A DNA stretch of 64,000 bases from contig NZ_WHTD01000024.1 in NCBI RefSeq assembly GCF_009379765.1, forward strand, positions 1-64,000. The letters run 5' to 3'. The position numbers were made by a program, and so were the translations under genes. The first letter of the stretch is position 1. Every line of letters begins with the position of its first letter. Below the pieces are notes generated by a model, which had not been told where the DNA came from, searched no databases, and saw only the letters and a list, made by a program, of their open reading frames with translations. This stretch comes from Actinophytocola sp. Lineage in GTDB: Bacteria; Actinomycetota; Actinomycetes; Mycobacteriales; Pseudonocardiaceae. Positions 18,377 through 26,598 of this stretch are shown one piece after another.

Positions 18377-19239
18377 AGCTTCCCCATGATCTCGTCGGCG
18401 AACCGCTTCATCCCGTCCTTCTTGGCCTCGAGCGAACCGTCGAACCCGACGCCGTAGAACACCCACGGCATCACGATCACGTCCGTGACGCCGATGTCGG
18501 CCTGCTGGCGGTAGCCGTCCAGGCCGAACCGGTCGACGCAGACGGCCTGGATCTCGAACGGACCGACCCGGTCGTGGTCCGCGCGCAGCGTCCCGAGCCG
18601 GTCGATCACGTCCCGCAGGGCGTCGAACGTGATCATCGCGGAGGTCCAGCCGTCGCCGGTGCGGGCGGCCCGGCGCAGTGCCGCGTCGGTGTGCCCGCCG
18701 ACGTAGACCGGCACCGGCTCGGTGGGTGTGGGGCTCATCCGCAGCTTGTCGAAGTCGTGGAACGTGCCGTGGTACTCGACCATCCCGCCGCCGAGGATCA
18801 GCCGGATGATCTCCACCGCCTCGTCGGCCCGCGCCCCGCGGTGGTCGAACCGGCCGCCGCACCAGCGGGTCTCCTCCGGCGACCAGCCAAGGCCGATGCC
18901 GAGCCCGAACCGGTTGCCGGTGAGCGCGGCGACCGAGCCGATCTGCCGGGCGAGCAGCACCGGGTTGCGCGGGTTGAGCTTGACCACCTGGGTGTAGAAG
19001 CGGATCGAGCTCGTCACCGCGCCCATCGCGGCGGCGGCGACGAACGGGTCGACCCACGGCGTGTCCGCGTCCCAGAACCGGGAACCGTCCGGAGTGTACG
19101 GATACTTCGCGGACACCTCCTCGGAGAAGAACAGCGAGTCCGGCAGCGCGATGGAGGCGTACCCGCACTCCTCGGCGGTTCTCGCCAGCTCGCCGAGCTG
19201 GTCCAGCGGGCTGAGCGCGACCCCGACGGTGAACTTCAT
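18373..19239 (-). CDS. F420-dependent LLM-class oxidoreductase
   Basis: A 288-residue luciferase-like (beta/alpha)8 enzyme. Typical class features are FTVGVALSPLDQLGELARTA, the non-prolyl cis-peptide region VVKLNPRNPVLLARQIGSVA, GNRFGLGIGLGWSPEE, and PVYVGGHTDAALRRAARTGD. Members in actinobacteria usually use F420. Start and stop both overlap neighbours (ATGA), so it is co-translated with ltp3 and the NTF2-like gene. Its substrate is unknown; its place in a KstR-controlled operon suggests a sterol side-chain or ring intermediate. Confidence 0.82.
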   Translation of the reverse strand: MKFTVGVALSPLDQLGELARTAEECGYASIALPDSLFFSEEVSAKYPYTPDGSRFWDADTPWVDPFVAAAAMGAVTSSIRFYTQVVKLNPRNPVLLARQIGSVAALTGNRFGLGIGLGWSPEETRWCGGRFDHRGARADEAVEIIRLILGGGMVEYHGTFHDFDKLRMSPTPTEPVPVYVGGHTDAALRRAARTGDGWTSAMITFDALRDVIDRLGTLRADHDRVGPFEIQAVCVDRFGLDGYRQQADIGVTDVIVMPWVFYGVGFDGSLEAKKDGMKRFADEIMGKL

Positions 19240-20390
19240 GGCTTCTCCGATCCGACCACCCACATCGAGAAGTACTGCGAGCCGCCGCCGTAGGCGTGGC
19301 CGAGCGCGCGGCGCGCCCCGTCGACCTGGTGCGCGCCTGCCCGGCCCATCACCTGCATCGCGGCCTCGCCGAAGCGCAACATCCCCGACGCGCCGATGGG
19401 GTTCGATGACAGCACGCCGCCGGACGGGTTGACCGGCAGCCGCCCGCCGAGCTCGGTCTCGCCGGCCTCGGTGAGCTTCCAGCCCTGGCCCTCGTCGGTG
19501 AAGCCCAGGTTCTCCAGCCACATCGGCTCGAACCAGGAGAACGGCACGTAGATCTCGGCGGTGTCGATCTGCGCGAGCGGGTCGGTGATGCCGGCCTCCC
19601 GCCACAGCGCGGCGGCGGCGTCCCGGCCGGCCTGCGGGTTGACCTGGTCCCGGCCGGCGAACGTGGTCGGCTCGGTACGCATGGCCGTGGCGTGGATCCA
19701 GGCCGCCGGACGCCCGGTCGCCGCCTGCTCGTCGCCCAGGACGACCGCGCACGCGCCGTCGGAGGACGGGCAGGTCTCGTCGTAGCGGATCGGGTCCCAC
19801 AGCATCGCCGACGCGCGGACCGACTCGACCGTGATGTCGGCCTGCCGCAGGTGCGCGAAGGGGTTCTTGGCGCCGTTGCGCCGGTCCTTGACCGCGACGA
19901 GCGCGCCGATGTGGTCCGGTGCGCCGGAGCGGCGGATGTAGGAGCGGACGTGCGGCGCGAAGTAGCCGCCCGCGCCGGCGCCGACCGGCATCTGGAACGG
20001 CGGCATGATCGACAGCGCCCACATGGCGTTGGACTCGGACTGCTTCTCGAACGCCACGGCGAGGACCCGCCGGTGCACGCCGCCGTGCACGAGGCTCGCC
20101 GCGACGTTGGCGGTCGACCCGCCGACCGAGCCCGCGGTGTGCACGCGCAGCAACGGTTTCCCGGTCGCGCCGATGGCGTCGGCGAGGAAGAGCTCGGGCA
20201 TCATGACGCCCTCGAACAGGTCGGGCGCCTTGCCGAGCACGACCGCGTCGATGTCGGCGAAGGTCAGCTCGGCGTCGGCGAGGGCGCGGTCGACGGCCTC
20301 GCGGCACAGGCCGGCCATCGTCACGTCGGTGCGCTTGCTGCGGTGGTGGGTCTGGCCCACCCCGAGGACGGCGGCTCGCTGCTTGGCCAT
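19236..20390 (-). CDS. ltp3: Ltp3, thiolase-like steroid side-chain aldolase
   Basis: A 384-residue SCP-x thiolase-like lipid-transfer protein that I recognise as the Rv3523 (Ltp3) family. Shared segments include GKAPDLFEGVMMPELFLADA, GSVGGSTANVAASLVHGG, WDPIRYDETCPSSDGACAVV and VNPSGGVLSSNPIGASGM. Family knowledge: Ltp3 and Ltp4 are needed to degrade C24-branched sterol side chains, apparently as aldol-lyases working with a DUF35 partner. It overlaps the genes on both sides by four and one bases in a tight operon. Confidence 0.9.
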   Translation of the reverse strand: MAKQRAAVLGVGQTHHRSKRTDVTMAGLCREAVDRALADAELTFADIDAVVLGKAPDLFEGVMMPELFLADAIGATGKPLLRVHTAGSVGGSTANVAASLVHGGVHRRVLAVAFEKQSESNAMWALSIMPPFQMPVGAGAGGYFAPHVRSYIRRSGAPDHIGALVAVKDRRNGAKNPFAHLRQADITVESVRASAMLWDPIRYDETCPSSDGACAVVLGDEQAATGRPAAWIHATAMRTEPTTFAGRDQVNPQAGRDAAAALWREAGITDPLAQIDTAEIYVPFSWFEPMWLENLGFTDEGQGWKLTEAGETELGGRLPVNPSGGVLSSNPIGASGMLRFGEAAMQVMGRAGAHQVDGARRALGHAYGGGSQYFSMWVVGSEKP

Positions 20391-21442
20391 CAGCCGGCCT
20401 CCAGTACGCACACGAGGTTCTGCTGCAGGGCCGGGCCGCTGGTGGCGTGCGCGACGGCCCGCTCGCCCTTGCCGATGCGAGTGGCCGCCTCGCCGATGCG
20501 GGCGAGGCCGGCGGCGAACATCGGGTTGCCCACGAGCGGGCCGCCGGACGGGTTGATCGTGACCTCGTCGCCGAGCCCGAGTGCCTGGCGCAGCAGGATC
20601 TCCTGGTGGGTGAACGGCGCGTGCAGCTCGGCCAGAGTCACCCCGTCCACGTTCGCCGCCTTCGCGGCCGCCACAGTGGACGGTGAGGTGGTGAGGTCCC
20701 GCGCGCCGAGGTGCGCGGACTCGACCCGGTGCTGGATGCTCACGATCCGCGCCGGCCGCTCGCAGAGGTCCCCGGCTCGTTCGGCGGATGCGAGCACGAC
20801 GACCGCGGCGCCGTCGGTGACCGGGGCGCAGTCGTGCTTCCTGAGTGGGTCCGCGACGTACGGCTGGTGGAGGAGCGCCTCGGCACTGACCTGCTCGTGG
20901 ATCTGGGCTTCCGGGTTGGCGGCCCGGCTCCGCGCGGCGACCTCGGCCATGTCCCGCTCGGTCCAGAGCCCGGCGTCGATGCCGAGGCGGGCCTGGAGCC
21001 CGGCGATGCTCACCGCGTCCGGCCACAGTGGACCGACGGTGTACGGGTCGAGCTGCAGGGCGAGGACGCGGCGCAGCTGACCGGCCGACGACTTGCCGAA
21101 GCCGTAGACGAGCGCGGTGTCGACCTCACCGGTGCGGATCTTCACCCATGCCTCGTAGAGCGCCCAGGCGGCGTCGGCCTCCACATGGGACTCGTGGATG
21201 GGCGGGAACGCGCCGATGGCGTCGACCGCGGCGATGAACGAGAAGGCGCGGCCGGCGAGGTAGTCCGAGGAGCCGGAGCACCAGAACCCGATGTCCCGCT
21301 TGGTGAGACCGGTATTCCGCAACGCCGCGCCGATGATCGGGACGAGCATCTCGACCCCGTTGGTGGTGCCGTGGGTGGCGCGCACGTTGGGTGCCTGGGC
21401 GAAGGAGACGATCGCGACGTCGTTCGGGCCGTCGGTGGTCAT
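20390..21442 (-). CDS. ltp4: Ltp4, thiolase-like steroid side-chain aldolase
   Basis: A 350-residue thiolase-like protein of the Ltp4 (Rv3522) family. Visible features are FWCSGSSDYLAGRAFSFIAA near residue 55, DCAPVTDGAAVVVLASAERA in the middle and INPSGGPLVGNPMFAAGLAR near the end. It likely pairs with Ltp3 and the tandem DUF35 protein upstream, paralleling Ltp2 with the DUF35 part of ChsH2. Role in cleaving C24-branched side chains (phytosterols) follows family knowledge. The ATGA overlap with the DUF35 gene indicates coupling. Confidence 0.88.
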   Translation of the reverse strand: MTTDGPNDVAIVSFAQAPNVRATHGTTNGVEMLVPIIGAALRNTGLTKRDIGFWCSGSSDYLAGRAFSFIAAVDAIGAFPPIHESHVEADAAWALYEAWVKIRTGEVDTALVYGFGKSSAGQLRRVLALQLDPYTVGPLWPDAVSIAGLQARLGIDAGLWTERDMAEVAARSRAANPEAQIHEQVSAEALLHQPYVADPLRKHDCAPVTDGAAVVVLASAERAGDLCERPARIVSIQHRVESAHLGARDLTTSPSTVAAAKAANVDGVTLAELHAPFTHQEILLRQALGLGDEVTINPSGGPLVGNPMFAAGLARIGEAATRIGKGERAVAHATSGPALQQNLVCVLEAG

Positions 21443-22386
21443 AGGTGCCGCGCGTAGGTGTCGTAGGGGGCGTCGGGTTCGCCGGTCGGTTCGAAGTGGT
21501 CGATGTTCTCGAGCGTGGTGCCCCACTCGTCGGGGGGCTTCCAGGCGGCCTCGACGCGCATGCCCATCCGGACCTCCTCGGCGGCGCACCCGAGGACGAG
21601 GTGGAGGAACGCGATGTCGGCGCCGTCGAGGAGGATGTAGGCGGCCACGTAAGGGGGTTTGATGCGCTGGCCGAGGAAGGGCACGTTGACGATGCAGAAC
21701 GTGGTGACGATGCCGCGGTCGGGCAGTTCGACCTCGTCCTCGGTGGGCACCCCGTCGGTGGGGCACGCGCCGCGGGGCGGGATGTAGACCTTGCGGCATT
21801 CCGGGCAGCGCTGGCCGAGGAGCCGGCCCTCCGCGAGGCCACGCAGGTAGCGGCTCTCCTCGGGGGAGGCCGAGTGCGTGTAGCTCAGCCGCACCGGGGT
21901 GGTGATCATCGTGACGGGTTCGGCGTCCCGGGGCTCCGTGGCCGGCTCGTCCTCGATGGGCGCGAAGCATGCGATGTCCCGAATCCCGTCGCCCTGGGTG
22001 TCGGCCCACCGCGCGCGGACCCGCATCCCGGTACCGGCGCGCTCGGCGTCCACGGCGTGCAGCATGGGCGTGTCGGCGCCGTCGAGGGTGATCATCGCCC
22101 AGCAGAACGGGTGCTGGAGCGGTTGGCCCGCAAGGGGTTCGGGCTGCGCGCACCAGGTGGTGACGGTGCCGGTGTGCGCCACCTCGACGAGCTCGGTCAG
22201 CGGCTCGCCCGTGGTCGGGTCGTACTCGGGCGGCGGCACGTGCACCCGCCCGTCCGAGCCACGGGCCCCGAGGATCCGCCGCTGCGCGAGCCCGGTGACG
22301 AACCGGCTCAGCGTGGGGCCGAGCGACCGGGTGTAGTCGAACCCGATGTCCAGCGGAGCCGACAGCGGCACCTGATCGACACTCAC
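21439..22386 (-). CDS. Tandem DUF35 OB-fold protein (Rv3521-like), Ltp partner
   Basis: A 315-residue protein with two OB-fold DUF35 halves. The C-terminal half keeps a zinc-ribbon CPECRKVYIPPRGACP (residues about 205-220), with only part of the usual four cysteines. The N-terminal half has lost the cysteines (ARGSDGRVHVPPPEYD). Known: DUF35 domains bind thiolase-like Ltp proteins and are needed for aldolase activity. It is the first gene of the DUF35-ltp4-ltp3-LLM-NTF2 operon, directly downstream of a KstR box. GTG start at 22386. Confidence 0.87.
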   Translation of the reverse strand: MSVDQVPLSAPLDIGFDYTRSLGPTLSRFVTGLAQRRILGARGSDGRVHVPPPEYDPTTGEPLTELVEVAHTGTVTTWCAQPEPLAGQPLQHPFCWAMITLDGADTPMLHAVDAERAGTGMRVRARWADTQGDGIRDIACFAPIEDEPATEPRDAEPVTMITTPVRLSYTHSASPEESRYLRGLAEGRLLGQRCPECRKVYIPPRGACPTDGVPTEDEVELPDRGIVTTFCIVNVPFLGQRIKPPYVAAYILLDGADIAFLHLVLGCAAEEVRMGMRVEAAWKPPDEWGTTLENIDHFEPTGEPDAPYDTYARHL

Positions 22387-22396
22387 ACCCTGAGTG

Positions 22397-22408
22397 AAAC
22401 ACGTTCTA
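22397..22408. promoter_or_regulatory. KstR operator upstream of DUF35-ltp4-ltp3 operon
   Basis: AAACACGTTCTA, KstR core with one changed outer base, 10 bp upstream of the DUF35 GTG. The whole 37-bp context (22387-22423) is repeated identically at 23372-23408. Confidence 0.85.
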
Positions 22409-22431
22409 CTTTGCCGGGCAAGAGCCCCCGC

Positions 22432-22689
22432 TCACCCGACCCACATCACCTTGAGCACGTCCACCCGCAGCTGGTGCTCCAAGATCATGTAGACAACGAC
22501 CGTGGTCCCACCATGCCCGAACACGATCTGCCTCACGCTGCCATCAGGGTTGGCCGCTACGAACGGCGCGCCATGCCAGGGCGTCAGCTCGAGCATCGAC
22601 ATGACCTCACCCAGCGCATTCAGCAGCGCAGGAGGCAACCCCCGAATCTGATCCCTCGCCTCGGGATCAACTTCGATCTTGTAGGTCAC
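22432..22689 (-). CDS. RelE/ParE-like toxin
   Basis: An 85-residue protein with the RelE/ParE toxin layout: N-terminal helix pair (DPEARDQIRGLPPALLNALGE), then strands ending in VYMILEHQLRVDVLKVMWVG. The GTG start is one base after the stop of the DUF6247 gene, so the pair is coupled with the putative antitoxin first. Known members cleave mRNA at the ribosome or inhibit gyrase; which applies here is not visible. It lies between two KstR-type boxes within the sterol locus. Confidence 0.75.
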   Translation of the reverse strand: MTYKIEVDPEARDQIRGLPPALLNALGEVMSMLELTPWHGAPFVAANPDGSVRQIVFGHGGTTVVVYMILEHQLRVDVLKVMWVG

Positions 22690-22690
22690 G

Positions 22691-23017
22691 CTACAGCCCG
22701 AGCTCCACCTTGAGCTGGCTCCACGGAACGCTGCCTGGGGGGCGGTCGCCAGTACGCGACCTGTGCTCCACCTTCGCCAGCCACCGGCGATAGCCGTCCT
22801 TGCCGAGCTCGTCGGTGATCATGGCGTGAGTCCGCCAGTTGTCCAGTGTCTTGACCACCTCACCGAGGTCCAGCGTTTCGGTGGCCTTATCCATTGCCGC
22901 CCGCCACTGGCGATCGAAGTCAGGCCGCTCCTCCGGCACCAGCGCAGCACGGATCTCGCGCGGCGAGGCGTCCTTGAAGTCCCGCCGCCGCGGAGACTCG
23001 ACGGGTTCCCCTGACAT
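22691..23017 (-). CDS. DUF6247-family protein, putative antitoxin
   Basis: A 108-residue protein resembling DUF6247, which typically accompanies RelE-like toxins in Pseudonocardiaceae. Visible features are [20 protein letters not shown], then a helical stretch with [10 protein letters not shown]. Its ATG at 23017 was chosen over upstream in-frame starts because it begins the segment conserved in the paralogue at 23537-23875. The upstream region contains a degenerate KstR box. The antitoxin role is inferred from the adjacent toxin. Confidence 0.7.
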   Translation of the reverse strand: MSGEPVESPRRRDFKDASPREIRAALVPEERPDFDRQWRAAMDKATETLDLGEVVKTLDNWRTHAMITDELGKDGYRRWLAKVEHRSRTGDRPPGSVPWSQLKVELGL

Positions 23018-23082
23018 ATCCACACGATAGCCGACCGGACCGGGAATCTCCTCGTATCGAACGGGTGACCCATCGCGGACCG

Positions 23083-23094
23083 GAACACGATCTA
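23083..23094. promoter_or_regulatory. Degenerate KstR-like box, copy A
   Basis: GAACACGATCTA differs from the KstR core GAACACGTTCTA by one base. It sits between the antitoxin start and the LLM remnant. The identical sequence precedes the intact LLM gene at 23941. Confidence 0.55.
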
Positions 23095-23104
23095 CCATGC
23101 CGGC

Positions 23105-23350
23105 ATGAAGCTTGGACTGCAGCTCGGGTACTGGGGCGCCGGCATGCCGGCGAACGCGACCGAGCCGGCCCGCACTACCCGCTGCCCTACACCGGCGGCG
23201 GCGCCGACCGGCTCGGCAAGCCACTGCGCCCGATCACCCACCCGCTGCGCGCGGACCTGCCCGTCTGGCTCGGTGCCGAAGGCCCGAAGAACGTCGCGCT
23301 CGCCGCCGAGATCGCGATGATCGGCACCGCCGACCAGGTCCGCGCACGCG
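23105..23350 (+). pseudogene. Remnant of F420-dependent LLM oxidoreductase, copy A
   Basis: It begins with the same 18 residues as the intact paralogue at 23963 ([18 protein letters not shown]), then jumps. A 346-bp deletion shifts the frame to the segment beginning [17 protein letters not shown], and a 351-bp deletion joins this to [12 protein letters not shown]. Its 3' end merges into the next KstR box copy. No functional enzyme can result, because most of the barrel is missing. Confidence 0.88.
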
Positions 23351-23381
23351 TCACGCAGTATCGACACACATACCCTGAGTG

Positions 23382-23393
23382 AAACACGTTCTA
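23382..23393. promoter_or_regulatory. Duplicated KstR box, copy B (orphan)
   Basis: AAACACGTTCTA, identical in its 37-bp context to the box at 22397. In this copy no DUF35 gene follows; the box now lies between the LLM remnant and the toxin fragment. It may act as a decoy or as a weak promoter element. Confidence 0.75.
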
Positions 23394-23417
23394 CTTTGCC
23401 GGGCAAGAACCCCCGGC

Positions 23418-23536
23418 TCACCCGACCCAGATCACCTGCACCACGTCCACGTAGCGCTGGTCCTCAAGGATCAAGTAGACGACGAGCCCCTGCCCGCTCG
23501 CACCGAACACGAGGTGCCGCAAGGCCCCCTTTGGGT
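23418..23536 (-). pseudogene. C-terminal fragment of RelE-like toxin, copy B
   Basis: Translation of the minus strand gives the last 38 or so residues of the toxin (LVFGASGQGLVVYLILEDQ, then YVDVVQVIWVG and stop). They align with the intact toxin at 22432-22689 but lack its N-terminal half. It directly abuts the second DUF6247 gene, which has therefore lost its cognate toxin. Confidence 0.8.
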
Positions 23537-23875
23537 TTATCGGCCCAACCGCTCCTCGATGTACGCCTTGACCTGGTCCAGGGGCACTGAGCCAGTAGCA
23601 GGTTCACCTGTGCGCAACGTTTGCTCGGCCCGCGCGAGCATTCGCCGGTAGCCACCGTGGCCGAGCGACGTCGTGAGCGTGGCCCGGCGTCGCCAGCTGT
23701 CCAGAATCGTGAACACGCTGGTGAGGTCGAGTGACTCGATGGCCTCGGCCATGATTCTTTGCCACTGGCGGTCGAAGTCAGGCCGCTCCTCCGGCACCAG
23801 CGCAGCACGGATCTCGCGCGGCGAGGCGTCCTTGAAGTCTCGCCGCCGCGGAGACTCGACGGATTCCGCTGACAT
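23537..23875 (-). CDS. DUF6247-family protein, second putative antitoxin (orphan)
   Basis: A 112-residue paralogue of the protein at 22691-23017. The first 38 or so residues are almost identical ([20 protein letters not shown]); the rest has diverged (SVFTILDSWRRRATLTTSLG). The toxin next to it is truncated, so it may act as an orphan antitoxin able to neutralise the intact toxin. The gene is open and coding-like. Confidence 0.65.
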   Translation of the reverse strand: MSAESVESPRRRDFKDASPREIRAALVPEERPDFDRQWQRIMAEAIESLDLTSVFTILDSWRRRATLTTSLGHGGYRRMLARAEQTLRTGEPATGSVPLDQVKAYIEERLGR

Positions 23876-23940
23876 ATCCACACGATAGCCGACCGGGCCG
23901 GGAATCTCCTCGTATCGAACGGGTGACCCATCGCGGACCG

Positions 23941-23952
23941 GAACACGATCTA
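23941..23952. promoter_or_regulatory. Degenerate KstR-like box upstream of LLM gene
   Basis: GAACACGATCTA, one mismatch from the KstR core, 10 bp before the ATG of the F420-type oxidoreductase. Its Mtb relative (Rv3520c) is KstR-controlled, which supports function despite the mismatch. Confidence 0.6.
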
Positions 23953-23962
23953 CCATGCCGGC

Positions 23963-25003
23963 ATGAAGCTTGGACTGCAGCTCGGGTACTGGGGCGCCGG
24001 CATGCCGGCGAACGCGGCCGAGATGGTCGCCGCCGCCGACGAGGCCGGGTTCGACGCCGTGTTCGCCGCCGAGTCGTGGGGCTCGGACGTCTTCACGCCG
24101 CTCGCCTGGTGGGGGTCGGCCACCACCAGGGTCCGGCTCGGCACGGCGGTGGCGCAGCTGTCGGCCCGCGCGCCCACCGCCACCGCGATGGCCGCGCTCA
24201 CCCTCGACCACCTCTCCGGCGGGCGGGCGGTCCTCGGGCTCGGCGTCTCGGGGCCGCAGGTCGTCGAAGGGTGGTACGGCGCGCCGTTCGGCAAGCCGCT
24301 CGCCCGCACCCGCGAGTACGTGTCGATCATCCGGCAGGTCCTCGCGCGCGAGGCCCCGGTCACCAGCGCCGGGCCGCACTACCCGCTGCCTTACACCGGC
24401 GGCGGCGCCGACGGGCTCGGCAAGCCACTGCGCCCGATCACCCACCCGCTGCGCGCGGACCTGCCCGTCTGGCTCGGCGCCGAAGGCCCGAAGAACGTCG
24501 CGCTCGCCGCCGAGATCGCCGACGGCTGGCTCGCCGTCTACTTCACCGACAAGCTCGCCGACCAGTACAACTCCTGGCTCGACGAGGGCTTCGCCCGCCC
24601 CGGCGCGCGACGTTCGCGCGCGGACTTCGAGGTCGCCGCCAGCGTCTCGGTGACGGTCACCGACGACCCGGCCGCCGAGTACGACAAGCACCGGCCGGTG
24701 ATCGCGCTCTACGCCGGCGGGATGGGCGCCGAGCAGAAGAACTTCCACGCCGACCTGTTCCGGCGCATGGGCTACGCGGACGTGGTCGACGAGGTCACCC
24801 GGCTGTTCCGCGAGGGTCGCAAGGCCGCGGCCGCCGCCGCGGTGCCCGACGAGCTCGTCGCCGAGACCGCGATGATCGGCACCGCCGAACAGGTCCGCGC
24901 GCACGCCAGGAGGTGGGCGGACAACGGCGTCACCATGCTGATGGTCGGCTGCGCGGACGCCGCCCAGGTCCGCGCGGTGGCAGCGGTCCTTGCCGACAAC
25001 TGA
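23963..25003 (+). CDS. F420-dependent oxidoreductase, Rv3520c-like
   Basis: A 346-residue LLM-class enzyme that I recognise as the Rv3520c type, KstR-controlled and F420-dependent in mycobacteria. Features are [11 protein letters not shown], the N-terminal barrel segment DEAGFDAVFAAESWGSD, LDHLSGGRAVLGLGVSGPQV, and ADGWLAVYFTDK. It is the intact version of a duplicated gene whose first copy is decayed. The stop codon overlaps the first base of the next KstR box (25003-25014). The reaction on sterol intermediates is not known. Confidence 0.85.
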   Translation: MKLGLQLGYWGAGMPANAAEMVAAADEAGFDAVFAAESWGSDVFTPLAWWGSATTRVRLGTAVAQLSARAPTATAMAALTLDHLSGGRAVLGLGVSGPQVVEGWYGAPFGKPLARTREYVSIIRQVLAREAPVTSAGPHYPLPYTGGGADGLGKPLRPITHPLRADLPVWLGAEGPKNVALAAEIADGWLAVYFTDKLADQYNSWLDEGFARPGARRSRADFEVAASVSVTVTDDPAAEYDKHRPVIALYAGGMGAEQKNFHADLFRRMGYADVVDEVTRLFREGRKAAAAAAVPDELVAETAMIGTAEQVRAHARRWADNGVTMLMVGCADAAQVRAVAAVLADN

Positions 25004-25014
25004 AACACGTTCTA
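25003..25014. promoter_or_regulatory. KstR operator upstream of FadD4-like ligase
   Basis: AAACACGTTCTA, extended on the right to AAACACGTTCTAGA, sits between the LLM stop and the GTG of the acyl-CoA ligase (10-bp gap). Confidence 0.85.
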
Positions 25015-25024
25015 GATTAGCCCG

Positions 25025-26566
25025 GTGGCCTCGATCGGACTGTGGAACATCGCTCGGGAGCAACCGGACCTCGTCGCCGTGGTCGGCCCGGACGAACGGC
25101 AGCTGACCTACCAGGAGCTGGCCGCCGCGGCCGACCGGTACGGCCGCGGCTTCCAGGCCATGGGCCTCGCGCCGGGTGACGCGATCGTCGTGATGCTGCC
25201 CAACGGCACGGACCTCACGTCCGTCTACTTCGGAGCGTTCCAGACCGGCCTGTACGTCGTGATGGTGAACTGGCACCTGGTCGGCGCCGAGGTCGCCTAC
25301 CTCATCGAGGACAGCGGCGCCAAGGCGTTCGTCGCGCACGAGCGGTTCGCCGAGGTCGCCGCGGACGCCGCCGCGCGCAGCGGGGTGCCGGCCACCTTCG
25401 CGGTCGGCGACGTGCCCGGCTTCGCGCCGCTCGAACGGCTCGGCGAGGGCGAGTCCGGCCGGCCGGACGTGCGGACCGCGGGCTCGCCGATGCTGTACAC
25501 CTCCGGCACGACCGGGCGCCCCAAGGGCGTGCGGCGCCCGCTGACCGGCACCGACCCGGACGCGGTGCCACCCGCGGCGACGTGGTTCTTCGGCATCTTC
25601 GACCTCCACCCGTTCGACGGTCACGTGCACATCTGCGGCTCGCCGATGTACCACACGGCGGTGCTCAACTTCGTCGCCAACTCCGTCCAGTTGGGACACA
25701 CGGCGGTGCTGATGGACCGGTGGCGACCGGAGGAGATGCTCGCGCTGATCGAGCGGCACCGGGTGACCCACAGCCACATGGTGCCGACGCAGTTCCACCG
25801 GTTGCTCGAACTGCCCGCCGAGACGCGTTCGACGTACGACCTGTCGTCGCTGCGGGTGATGATCCACGGTGCGGCACCGTGCCCGCCGCAGGTCAAGCGC
25901 CGGATGCTCGACTGGTGGGGGCCGGTCGTGACCGAGTACTACGCGGCGACCGAGGGCGGCGGCACGGCGATCAGCGCGACCGAGTGGCTCGCGAAGCCCG
26001 GCTCGGTGGGCAAGCCCTGGCCGGGCTCGGTGGTGACGGTGCTCGACGAGTCCGGCGCGCCGGTGCCCACGGGCACGCCCGGCCTGGTCTACATGCGGAT
26101 GGGCGTGTCGAACTTCGAGTACCACAAGGATGAGGCGAAGACCCGGGCCGCGCGGGTGGGCGACCTGTTCACGTTGGGGGACATCGGGTATCTCGACGAC
26201 GACGGCTACCTCTACCTGTGCGACCGGAAGTCGGACCTGATCATCTCCGGTGGCGTGAACGTGTACCCGGCGGAGATCGAGAACGAGCTCGCGTGCCACC
26301 CGAAGGTGGCGGACGTCGCGGTGTTCGGTGTGCCGAACCCGCACTGGGGCGAGGAGATCAAGGCCGTGGTGCAGCTCACGGCCGGGGTCGCGCCGGGCGA
26401 CGCGCTGACCGACGAGCTGCTGGCGTTCGCCGCCGACCGGCTGGCGAAGTTCAAGATGCCGCGCACCATCGACTACGTGTCGGAGCTCCCGAGGGACCCG
26501 AACGGCAAGCTGTACAAGCGAAAGCTGCGCGACCCCTACTGGGCGGGCCGCGACCGCGCCATCTGA
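25025..26566 (+). CDS. Acyl-CoA synthetase, FadD4-like
   Basis: A 513-residue ANL-superfamily ligase that adenylates a carboxylic acid and forms its CoA thioester. P-loop motif YTSGTTGRPKGV is at about 158-169, the A4-A5 region YYAATEGGG at about 304, GDIGYLDDDGYLYLCDRKSD at about 383, and the C-terminal catalytic Lys lies in GKLYKRKL. The core (SPMYHTAVLN, HGAAPCPPQVKRRM) resembles FadD4/BaiB-type ligases and differs from FadD3, FadD17 and FadD19. A KstR box directly upstream suggests a steroid acid substrate; which one is unknown. Confidence 0.85.
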   Translation: MASIGLWNIAREQPDLVAVVGPDERQLTYQELAAAADRYGRGFQAMGLAPGDAIVVMLPNGTDLTSVYFGAFQTGLYVVMVNWHLVGAEVAYLIEDSGAKAFVAHERFAEVAADAAARSGVPATFAVGDVPGFAPLERLGEGESGRPDVRTAGSPMLYTSGTTGRPKGVRRPLTGTDPDAVPPAATWFFGIFDLHPFDGHVHICGSPMYHTAVLNFVANSVQLGHTAVLMDRWRPEEMLALIERHRVTHSHMVPTQFHRLLELPAETRSTYDLSSLRVMIHGAAPCPPQVKRRMLDWWGPVVTEYYAATEGGGTAISATEWLAKPGSVGKPWPGSVVTVLDESGAPVPTGTPGLVYMRMGVSNFEYHKDEAKTRAARVGDLFTLGDIGYLDDDGYLYLCDRKSDLIISGGVNVYPAEIENELACHPKVADVAVFGVPNPHWGEEIKAVVQLTAGVAPGDALTDELLAFAADRLAKFKMPRTIDYVSELPRDPNGKLYKRKLRDPYWAGRDRAI

Positions 26567-26598
26567 CCGCCTCGCGCCCACCCCGCTCCCACCAGCCT

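Larger units (their letters stand above)
22387..24016. repeat. Decayed tandem segmental duplication (KstR box, toxin, antitoxin, LLM 5' end)
   Basis: Copy A begins at 22387 and copy B at 23372 with 37 identical bases. The antitoxin 5' part, promoter and LLM start are nearly identical between about 22903-23158 and 23761-24016 (offset 858). Copy A has kept the toxin but lost most of the LLM gene through two internal deletions of 346 and 351 bp. Copy B has kept the LLM gene but lost the toxin N-terminus. This is a reciprocal decay pattern. Confidence 0.85.

Noticed and set aside
25025-26566. FadD3 (HIP-CoA ligase)
   Set aside because: The core motifs resemble FadD4/BaiB-type ligases, and its upstream site is a KstR box, whereas fadD3 is a KstR2-regulon gene.
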